DNA of 64,000 nucleotides, from assembly GCA_017470245.1 (NCBI GenBank), contig JAFUEV010000067.1, positions 1-64,000 of the forward strand, read 5' to 3'. Positions 1 to 6,376 of the stretch are shown one piece after another (within the stretch, counting starts at the first letter, position 1; each line of letters starts with the position of its first letter). Both the position numbers and the translations under genes were made by a program. The stretch is from a bacterium (GTDB lineage Bacteria; Cyanobacteriota; Vampirovibrionia; Gastranaerophilales; Gastranaerophilaceae). The notes under the pieces were generated by a model. It was not told where the DNA came from. It saw only the letters and a program-made list of their open reading frames with translations, and made no database searches.

Positions 1-3
1 ATT

Positions 4-367
4 ATTATAACATATTTTAAATTAAGAGAAAATCAAAACGTGGTGTTTTAGAACCTGTTATTGTACTTATTATAACATATTTTAAATTAAGAGAAAATCA
101 AAACTATTTCTTGACTTTGTTCATCATAAGGATTATTATAACATATTTTAAATTAAGAGAAAATCAAAACACGGCGTCAGCAAGTGTCATATCAGCATTA
201 TTATAACATATTTTAAATTAAGAGAAAATCAAAACTCTATGTGGTTCGTAGTTTGAACTTTTTAGATTATAACATATTTTAAATTAAGAGAAAATCAAAA
301 CGAACCCATTTTATGTTCATTTTTGAACGGTATTATAACATATTTTAAATTAAGAGAAAATCAAAAC
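4..367 (-). CRISPR. CRISPR array, probably type II-C, continues left of the window
   Basis: Six identical 36-bp repeats are visible at 4-39, 69-104, 135-170, 200-235, 266-301 and 332-367, separated by five unique 29-30 nt spacers. Read on the minus strand, the repeat begins GTTTTGATTTTC and ends ATGTTATAAT. A GTTTT start, 36-bp length and about 30-nt spacers match type II arrays, especially type II-C repeats of Campylobacter and Neisseria. The 3' end is an extended -10 promoter, so crRNAs are probably transcribed leftward with a start inside each spacer. The array is cut by the window start; cas9/cas1/cas2 are expected to the left. The right-hand side (368-560) would be the leader. Existence of the array is certain; type and polarity are inferred. 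Confidence 0.95.
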
Positions 368-559
368 ATAAAAATAGAAAAAAACCGATAGGTTTCAGAT
401 AATATTATAAATATTAGGATTAACCGGAGAAAAAAATAAAGAAAAAATAAAACTAACAACTAAAAAAATAAAAAAGAATATAAAAAAATAACGTATTAAT
501 CTTAATAATTTATCAAATTCATTCATAAAAATAAAATAGCATAAAAAGGAGAAAAATGC

Positions 560-595
560 ATTATAACATATTTTAAATTTAGAGAAAATCAAAAC
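560..595 (-). repeat. Solitary CRISPR repeat inside an inverted repeat
   Basis: A single 36-bp copy of the array repeat with one mismatch (T for A near the middle) lies 192 bp beyond the last array repeat. It has no neighbouring spacer-repeat unit. Exactly at its edges are inverted arms: AAAGGAGAAAAATGC on the left and GCATTTTTTTCTCCTTT on the right. The copy retains the TATAAT end on the minus strand, so it could drive leftward transcription through 553-368 into the array, acting as a leader promoter. Its origin (old array remnant or dispersed copy) cannot be told from sequence alone. Confidence 0.85.
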
Positions 596-717
596 GCATT
601 TTTTTCTCCTTTCTGTTATTATATTTATATGGAACCTCGTTATTTTTTAAAATTTATTATTTTATTTTTAATTTTTCCGCCTTTAGGTATTTATTATTAT
701 TTAAAGGTTAATCGTTA

Positions 718-853
718 TTAATCTAATACCCATACTTTATATGGTTTTCCGTATCTACTGTATTCTGTTTCCCAATATCCTTCTTTTTTGTATGGATTTA
801 TTTCGTTACCTGATATACTAAATATTATAACATACTTTAAATTAAGAGAATAT
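718..853 (-). pseudogene. 3' remnant of a protein-coding gene
   Basis: On the minus strand a reading frame of 45 codons ends at a TAA at 718-720 and has no plausible start codon. Its last 32 codons read like real protein, with an acidic, aromatic, charged composition unlike random AT-rich sequence: ISGNEINPYKKEGYWETE followed by YSRYGKPYKVWVLD. Upstream the frame runs into the degenerate CRISPR repeat at 824-859 and hits a stop there. The simplest reading is the surviving C-terminus of a gene truncated at the repeat. The family is not recognised. Confidence 0.45.
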
Positions 854-859
854 CAAAAC
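824..859 (-). repeat. Second solitary, degenerate CRISPR repeat
   Basis: A 36-bp match to the array repeat with two substitutions, 228 bp beyond the first solitary copy. It keeps the GTTTTGATATTCTC start and the TGTTATAAT end on the minus strand. It borders the truncated reading frame 718-853. On the plus strand it would be an anti-repeat able to pair with crRNA; a G8/C4 hairpin and a TTGGAGCA/TGCTCCAA hairpin lie downstream. A tracrRNA is therefore conceivable, but full-length identity fits a stray repeat better. Confidence 0.8.
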
Positions 860-946
860 AATTCTATTCTTCAACAGTTCAACTTTTAAAATATAGCATA
901 TTTAGAAAGATGGGGGGGGCGAGATTGAATATATACCCCAATTAAA

Positions 947-976
947 TTGGAGCACAAGCAAATGCCTATGCTCCAA
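947..976 (-). terminator. Hairpin, weak terminator of the following minus-strand gene
   Basis: A perfect 8-bp stem (TTGGAGCA/TGCTCCAA) with a 14-nt loop lies 22 bp past the stop of the 999-1265 gene. On the minus strand it is followed by TTTAATT, a poor U-tract, so termination is plausible but not certain. Confidence 0.4.
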
Positions 977-998
977 CTAAATGTCTATAATTTATAAA

Positions 999-1265
999 TT
1001 AATTATTTTTTGGCATTTCATATTGATGATAGGGGACGTTTATTCCTTGTTGCAGCAAATATGAAAAGAATTGCCCATGTGTCATATCTGATGTAGATAA
1101 TATTTTTCCTTGATTATCTACTTGTGAAACATTTACAATATCGCACGGTTGAGCAAAAGTTCCGTTTGGAGTATAAACATATCTTTGTGGTAGACTTCTT
1201 GCCACATATTGTCCGCCATTATTAGCATTATACTTAATTGAAAATGGTTGGATGTCTACATTCAT
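999..1265 (-). CDS. Small hypothetical protein, 88 aa
   Basis: No family recognised. The protein is soluble-looking, rich in Asn, Gln and Tyr, without a signal peptide or membrane segment. The start is supported by an AGGAG about 10 nt upstream of the ATG. A short segment (RYVYTPNGTFAQP) resembles a segment of the small protein encoded at 62333-62680 (QYIYAPSTGVMAQA), which suggests a distant shared family, but this rests on about a dozen residues. It stands alone, with a weak hairpin after its stop. The 203-bp gap upstream shows only an AGGAGG at 1335-1340 (minus) with no gene attached. Confidence 0.65.
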   Translation of the reverse strand: MNVDIQPFSIKYNANNGGQYVARSLPQRYVYTPNGTFAQPCDIVNVSQVDNQGKILSTSDMTHGQFFSYLLQQGINVPYHQYEMPKNN

Positions 1266-1468
1266 ATTGCCTTAAACTCCTATCTTTTTTACACGCTAAA
1301 TTTAAGATAATAATAATTTAAAATTGCTTGAATTCCTCCTAATATTAACTTTTTTAACAATTATTTTTATATTTATTTTATTCTGCAGAGCACTTTAAAG
1401 ATATCAATTCCTATTTTCATCCACGTTCTACTAGTTTATCACTATATTTATTTGTATAAATAGTTAAT

Positions 1469-2404
1469 TTACTGATTTTTACTTCTAAACAGACAAATAG
1501 CTGTTATACTTAATATTAATGCACCTATAAATACCTCAAAAGGGAATCTAATCAACAATTCTTCTGGCAATATCATTGGGATTAACAATATTGCGCCTGC
1601 AGGCGGGAAATTTATGTGAACTTTATACAACGCTATAAATAATACAATACAAGCCAATGCCGTACATACAGAAAGCGGTATACCAAACTGTATATTTAAC
1701 AAATATCTTAGGAAACATCCGATGAATGCACCAAATGTCATCAAAAAAACTATATATTGCGGTTTTTTTCTCGCCGGACTATTAACATTGGATAATTCCG
1801 TATACATCACTATCAACGGCGGAGCCAAAAAATATATTTGATGAGCCTTAAATGGTACCAATGCTAGTAATGCAAATGTTATCAAAAGTTTTGACCATTT
1901 AATGATTTGCGTTTTTATATCAAATTCACAAGGTACAAATTTATTAACGGGGCGTAAATGGTATTTTTCCATAAGCCATTGCGCTATAATTATAATCAAT
2001 GCCATAACAGACACAGAAATAGGATATATCCAACTTTTTGTACCCAAATATACAGGTAATATACAAGCAGATATTATCGGTACAAAATTACTTCTGCAAG
2101 CAGTCAGTATAAACCCTGTAAATCCAAAACACAGACACACCTGAAATATCAACGGAATATTTATATACCTCGTAACCAACACTCCAAACAATGCAGCTGC
2201 CGTCATAAGCAAAAATATTCGCCTTTTATTACTATGCCAAGGCTGCTGCTCTGATATCCACGCACCTATTGTTAATGCACATATTTCAGGAAATATTATT
2301 TCATTCTCTCCGCTTAGCTCTGCAACGCCAACCATTACCAGCGCCATTAATATTCCGAATATGTATCTCTCTATTCGTATTTGTTTTAATATTTCGGTAT
2401 TCAC
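1469..2404 (-). CDS. HPP-family-like integral membrane protein
   Basis: 311 aa, almost entirely hydrophobic, with about eight to ten predicted membrane segments. Near the C-terminus the motif FPPAGAILLIPMI resembles the HPP motif region of the HPP family, whose members are four-helix inner-membrane proteins; some are linked to nitrite transport in cyanobacteria and plastids. This protein appears to hold two such halves, with a basic linker around residues 140-165. The first codon is GTG at 2404 and has no clear Shine-Dalgarno sequence, so the start is uncertain. Substrate is unknown; the family call is moderate because only one motif is clear. Confidence 0.55.
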   Translation of the reverse strand: MNTEILKQIRIERYIFGILMALVMVGVAELSGENEIIFPEICALTIGAWISEQQPWHSNKRRIFLLMTAAALFGVLVTRYINIPLIFQVCLCFGFTGFILTACRSNFVPIISACILPVYLGTKSWIYPISVSVMALIIIIAQWLMEKYHLRPVNKFVPCEFDIKTQIIKWSKLLITFALLALVPFKAHQIYFLAPPLIVMYTELSNVNSPARKKPQYIVFLMTFGAFIGCFLRYLLNIQFGIPLSVCTALACIVLFIALYKVHINFPPAGAILLIPMILPEELLIRFPFEVFIGALILSITAICLFRSKNQ

Positions 2405-2452
2405 AGTATTATGCTATATCAAGTCTGCATTTTATGCAAATAATATTCAAAA

Positions 2453-2475
2453 TAAAAAGCCCAATAAGGGCTTTT
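2453..2475 (-). terminator. Intrinsic terminator of the 2479-2853 gene
   Basis: AAAAGCCC/GGGCTTTT stem with a 5-nt loop directly after the stop of the upstream minus-strand gene, followed on that strand by a T-rich tail. Confidence 0.8.
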
Positions 2476-2478
2476 CAC

Positions 2479-2853
2479 TTATTTATTCTTTTTTACCTTA
2501 TTTCCTTCTACATGATAACCACGAGGAACATAATCAATTAATTTACCTTTACGTATCATTTTTTCCTGTTTAGGAGTTAAATTATCTTTATCTATATCAA
2601 CCACCTTCATTGTAGGTTTTATAGAAAATCCCCAAAAACCAAAAGGTATTAATAATACGTTAACAAGACTTAATCCCGGTCTGTGACCAATTTGTATAGC
2701 CTTATTATCAGGGAGCTTCTTTGCTGAATATTGTTCAAAAATATCCTGTTTATCAGTTTTTTGCGGTTCTGCCTGTTGCTTTGCAGAAAAAGCAACCGTT
2801 GAATTATATTGTACTCCGTTTGCTGCAGATATTTTTGAAATTTGCATATTCAT
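2479..2853 (-). CDS. Hypothetical protein, 124 aa
   Basis: Family not recognised. The N-terminal 50 residues are polar and low complexity, with a short VAFSAK segment near residue 20. A hydrophobic stretch (SLVNVLLIPFGFWGFSI) around residues 62-78 could be a membrane or membrane-associated segment. The C-terminus is strongly basic. The ATG is preceded by AAAAGGAGT, a very good ribosome binding site, and a clear terminator follows, so it is a monocistronic unit. A similar N-terminal pattern (polar tract then F-S-A) recurs in the protein at 61425-62183. Confidence 0.7.
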   Translation of the reverse strand: MNMQISKISAANGVQYNSTVAFSAKQQAEPQKTDKQDIFEQYSAKKLPDNKAIQIGHRPGLSLVNVLLIPFGFWGFSIKPTMKVVDIDKDNLTPKQEKMIRKGKLIDYVPRGYHVEGNKVKKNK

Positions 2854-3028
2854 ACTCCTTTTACTCTCATTATAAACCGAATCAGGATTTTTTTTGCTAC
2901 TTTTTCACTTCTTTGTGAACTTTTATTTTTTTTATTTCGTTTATAAAAATGTAAGTAATAAAGCAATCCAAATATATATTAGCCGGTAAATATTTTAGGG
3001 AGCTTTCTAAAATCGAAAGGGGTTTTTT

Positions 3029-3388
3029 ATGAAAAAAAATATTATTTCTCTTGCCATTTTAACTGTTTCACTTATATTTTGTTCTTCACCGGCTTTTTGT
3101 CAAACAAATTATTACCATAATCCAAAACATCCGCCCAAATATGAGAAAAAAATATCCTATAACAACAAGTCACCTCATAAAATTACAAATAAAAAATACA
3201 AAAAAGTATATTATAACAACTATAACTATGGTAAAAAACCTTATTATACAAATCACAGCTATACATACAACAATCCTAAATACTACAGCAGGCATATAAA
3301 CCCGTATACATACCAATACAATACATCAAGAATCAGCAATAACTACAAATATAAACCTACATTATTGGAGAGAATATTTAATCTATAG
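3029..3388 (+). CDS. Secreted Tyr/Asn/Lys-rich protein
   Basis: 119 aa with a textbook signal peptide: MKK, a hydrophobic core through about residue 20, and a likely cleavage near SSPAFC-Q. The mature part is low complexity, dominated by Tyr, Asn, Lys, His and Pro (for example KKYKKVYYNNYNYGKK), with no recognisable domain. Such composition is compatible with an extended surface or matrix protein. A purine-rich GAAAGGGG precedes the ATG. The hairpin after the stop suggests a single-gene transcript. Function unknown. Confidence 0.75.
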   Translation: MKKNIISLAILTVSLIFCSSPAFCQTNYYHNPKHPPKYEKKISYNNKSPHKITNKKYKKVYYNNYNYGKKPYYTNHSYTYNNPKYYSRHINPYTYQYNTSRISNNYKYKPTLLERIFNL

Positions 3389-3413
3389 AAGTAATTAGGG
3401 ATTTGACATAGGG

Positions 3414-3440
3414 CGGCATTTGGAAACGAATGCCGTTTCT
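3414..3440 (+). terminator. Hairpin terminator after 3029-3388
   Basis: CGGCATT/AATGCCG 7-bp stem with an 8-nt loop, followed by TTTCTCGTGTTT. Located 26 bp past the stop codon. Confidence 0.6.
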
Positions 3441-3457
3441 CGTGTTTACTATTAATC

Positions 3458-3492
3458 ATATTTACCAAATTGCAAATTAATTTGGTAAATAT
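3458..3492. promoter_or_regulatory. 14-bp perfect inverted repeat upstream of nrdD
   Basis: ATATTTACCAAATT (3458-3471) and its exact reverse complement AATTTGGTAAATAT (3479-3492) are separated by 7 nt. The dyad lies 164 bp before the nrdD start. A TATAAT at 3560-3565 is a possible promoter further downstream. The size and symmetry suit a dimeric repressor site. It does not look like the usual NrdR box. It could also be an RNA hairpin. Confidence 0.5.
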
Positions 3493-3655
3493 TAAATTAA
3501 TAAAAATTATCATATATTCTTTATATATTTCATTTTACAAGCATGGGAAATTGGTGTATTATAATGGAATACAAAAGAAATTTTGGGGAAGTTAATGTTA
3601 TAAAAATTGCGATTATTTCGCTTTTTTTATGACTCTCAGTAAGGTAGGGATAAAA

Positions 3656-5797
3656 ATGGATAATTCAGAAACTAAAGACTTTTATGTAATCAAAAAAGAC
3701 GGAACAAAAGAACATTTTGACATTAACAAAGTAGTTAATGCCGTTAAGAAATCTGCAGCACGTGTATTAATTGATTTTACTCCTGAACAATTGGATAAAA
3801 TATGCAACATTGTTAGAACAGAAATCAAAAACAATGGCAAATCAGAAGTATATATTCAAGAAATGCATAACGTTGTTGAAGAAGCACTTGAAAATGTTAA
3901 CCATAAAGTTTGCGAAAGTTACAGAAATTATCGTAATTATAAACAAGATTTTGTCAGAATGCTTGATAAAGTCTATCAGGAAAGTCAAAAAATTATGTAT
4001 ATCGGAGATAAAGAAAACTCTAACTCCGACTCTGCTTTAGTTTCAACAAAACGTTCATTAATCTTCAATCAGTTAAATAAAGAATTATACAAAAAATTCT
4101 TCTTAACAGTTGAAGATTTACAAGCAATTCGTGACGGTTATATTTATATCCACGATATGTCCGCAAGACGTGATACAATGAACTGCTGCTTATTTGATGT
4201 AGCAGCTGTTTTAAAAGACGGTTTTGAAATGGGCAACCTTTGGTATAATGAGCCAAAAACACTTGCCGTTGCTTTTGATGTTATAGGTGATATTGTTATG
4301 GCAGCAGCAAGTCAACAATATGGCGGTTTTACAGTTCCGGAAGTTGACAAATTACTTGCACCTTATGCTGAAAAAACATACGAAAAACAATATAGCAGAT
4401 ATATTTCAATGGGCTTGAATTTTGAACAAGCAAGAAAAGAAGCACTTAATGATGTTCAAACTGATTTCGACCAAGGTTTCCAAGGTTGGGAATATAAATT
4501 TAATACGGTAGCATCTTCAAGAGGTGATTATCCGTTTATAACAATTACTTTAGGCTTAGGTAAGAGTGAATACGAAAAAATGGCTTCTATTTCCGCTTTA
4601 AATACAAGAAAAGGCGGACAAGGCAAGAAAACATGCAAAAAGCCGGTATTATTCCCTAAAATAGTATTTTTATATGATAAAAAACTTCACGGTAAAGGCG
4701 GTGAACTTGAAGACGTATTTGAAGCAGGTCTTGAATGTTCTCAACGTTCTATGTATCCTGATTGGTTAAGTCTTTCAGGAGAAGGATATGTTGCAAGTAT
4801 GTATCAAAAATACGGCAGAGTTGTATCACCAATGGGCTGCAGAGCATTCCTTTCACCATGGTATGAAAAAGGCGGTATGAATCCTGCTGATGAAAATGAT
4901 AAACCGATATTTGTCGGCAGATTTAACATTGGTGCAATAAGTTTGCATTTACCTATGATATACGCAAAGGCTAAAAAAGAAAGCAAAGATTTCTATGAAG
5001 TTCTTGATTACTATTTACAATTAATCAGAAAAATTCATATAAGAACTTATGAATATCTTGGAGAAATGAGAGCATCCACAAATCCGTTGGCATATTGTGA
5101 AGGCGGTTTCTATGGAGGTCACTTAGGATTCCACGATAAAATAAAACCGTTACTGAAAGCAGCAACCGCTTCCTTTGGTATTACGGCATTAAATGAATTA
5201 CAAGAACTCCATAACGGCAAATCATTAGTTGAAGACGGTCAATTTGCAGTTGAAGTTATGGAATATATAAATAAACGTGTAACCGAATTTAAATTAGAAG
5301 ACGGTAATTTATATGCATTATACGGCACACCGGCAGAAAGTTTATGCGGTTTACAAGTAAAACAATTCCGTGAAAAATACGGTATTGTTGAAAAAGTTTC
5401 CGATAGAGGATATGTAACAAACAGTTTCCACTGCCACGTTACGGAAGATATTAGCCCTATTGAAAAACAGGATTTGGAAAACAGATTTTGGAATTTAATG
5501 AACGGCGGAAAAATACAATATGTTAAATATCCTATTGCATACAACAAAGAAGCAATAAGAACATTAATCGAACGTGCTATGGATATGGGATTCTATGAAG
5601 GAGTTAATTTATCACTTTCATATTGCGATGACTGCGGTCACCAAGAATTAAATATGGATGTTTGTCCTAAATGCGGAAGTCGAAACTTAACAAAAATAGA
5701 TAGGATGAACGGTTACCTTTCTTATTCAAGAGTAAAAGGTGATACTCGTCTTAATGAAGCAAAAATGGAAGAGATAAAAGACAGAGTAAGTATGTAA
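3656..5797 (+). CDS. nrdD: Anaerobic (class III) ribonucleoside-triphosphate reductase
   Basis: Reduces ribonucleoside triphosphates to deoxynucleotides without oxygen, using a glycyl radical. The N-terminal 90 residues form an ATP-cone allosteric domain (VIKKDGTKEHFDINKV). The C-terminus has the zinc site CDDC (about residues 657-660) and CPKC (about 670-673), followed by the glycyl-radical motif RMNGYLS with the radical Gly near residue 686. A longer frame begins at 3629, but the ATG at 3656, preceded by AAGGTAGGG, gives the usual N-terminus and about 713 aa. It is followed after 2 nt by its activase, nrdG. The presence of a class III enzyme implies anaerobic growth. Confidence 0.96.
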   Translation: MDNSETKDFYVIKKDGTKEHFDINKVVNAVKKSAARVLIDFTPEQLDKICNIVRTEIKNNGKSEVYIQEMHNVVEEALENVNHKVCESYRNYRNYKQDFVRMLDKVYQESQKIMYIGDKENSNSDSALVSTKRSLIFNQLNKELYKKFFLTVEDLQAIRDGYIYIHDMSARRDTMNCCLFDVAAVLKDGFEMGNLWYNEPKTLAVAFDVIGDIVMAAASQQYGGFTVPEVDKLLAPYAEKTYEKQYSRYISMGLNFEQARKEALNDVQTDFDQGFQGWEYKFNTVASSRGDYPFITITLGLGKSEYEKMASISALNTRKGGQGKKTCKKPVLFPKIVFLYDKKLHGKGGELEDVFEAGLECSQRSMYPDWLSLSGEGYVASMYQKYGRVVSPMGCRAFLSPWYEKGGMNPADENDKPIFVGRFNIGAISLHLPMIYAKAKKESKDFYEVLDYYLQLIRKIHIRTYEYLGEMRASTNPLAYCEGGFYGGHLGFHDKIKPLLKAATASFGITALNELQELHNGKSLVEDGQFAVEVMEYINKRVTEFKLEDGNLYALYGTPAESLCGLQVKQFREKYGIVEKVSDRGYVTNSFHCHVTEDISPIEKQDLENRFWNLMNGGKIQYVKYPIAYNKEAIRTLIERAMDMGFYEGVNLSLSYCDDCGHQELNMDVCPKCGSRNLTKIDRMNGYLSYSRVKGDTRLNEAKMEEIKDRVSM

Positions 5798-5799
5798 TC

Positions 5800-6306
5800 A
5801 TGAACTACCATAATATAACAAAAGATGACATGCTAAACGGGGATGGCTTACGTGTAGTATTGTGGGTTGCCGGATGTAACCATCAATGCGAAGATTGTCA
5901 AAATCCAATTACTTGGGATATAACAGGTGGACTGCCATTTGATGAAGCAGCCGAAAAAGAACTTTTTGATGCACTGGCAAAACCGCATATTTCGGGCATA
6001 ACTTTTTCAGGTGGTGACCCGTTGCATCCTTTTAATCGTGGAACAACCTTTAAATTAATGAGAAAATGCAAAGAATTATTTCCTGATAAAACAGTATGGG
6101 TATATACAGGTTTTAGATGGGAAGATTTCCAAGATAATCCTAAAATGAAATATATTGATGTATTAGTTGACGGGAGATTTATAAAAGCATTACACGATGA
6201 TAAACTATGTTGGTGCGGAAGTTCTAACCAAAGAATTATTGATGTTCAAAAGACATTAAAAGAAGGACATATTGTTCTTCATTATGATAACGATAAAAAA
6301 CAGTAA
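5800..6306 (+). CDS. nrdG: Anaerobic RNR-activating radical SAM protein
   Basis: Generates the glycyl radical on NrdD using an iron-sulfur cluster and S-adenosylmethionine. The CX3CX2C cluster motif is CNHQCEDC at residues 26-33, and a GGDP motif (FSGGDP) near residue 70 contacts SAM. At 168 aa it has normal NrdG length. It starts 2 nt after the nrdD stop, so the two are one operon and probably translationally coupled. A strong terminator follows. Confidence 0.95.
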   Translation: MNYHNITKDDMLNGDGLRVVLWVAGCNHQCEDCQNPITWDITGGLPFDEAAEKELFDALAKPHISGITFSGGDPLHPFNRGTTFKLMRKCKELFPDKTVWVYTGFRWEDFQDNPKMKYIDVLVDGRFIKALHDDKLCWCGSSNQRIIDVQKTLKEGHIVLHYDNDKKQ

Positions 6307-6330
6307 TTCATTAATTATTCACATAAAAAT

Positions 6331-6362
6331 AAATTCAGATTTTTTATCTGAATTTATTTTTT
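6331..6362. terminator. Bidirectional intrinsic terminator between nrdG and the PBP gene
   Basis: Perfect 10-bp stem AAATTCAGAT/ATCTGAATTT with a T5 loop, flanked by A-rich and T-rich tracts on both sides. It separates the convergent genes nrdG (+) and the class A PBP (-). Confidence 0.85.
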
Positions 6363-6376
6363 ATTCTTTATATTGT

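Noticed and set aside
395..592. Minus-strand 65-codon hydrophobic frame between the array and the solitary repeat
   Set aside because: Phe/Ile-rich translation typical of AT-rich non-coding DNA; it begins inside the CRISPR repeat and occupies the probable leader.
629..721. Plus-strand 30-codon frame starting MEPRYFLKF, resembling a small membrane protein
   Set aside because: No ribosome binding site, composition expected from AT-rich sequence, and its end overlaps the opposing gene remnant.
1335..1340. Strong AGGAGG on the minus strand upstream of the 999-1265 gene
   Set aside because: No start codon at a usable distance; only short frames follow. Possibly a relic but unsupported.
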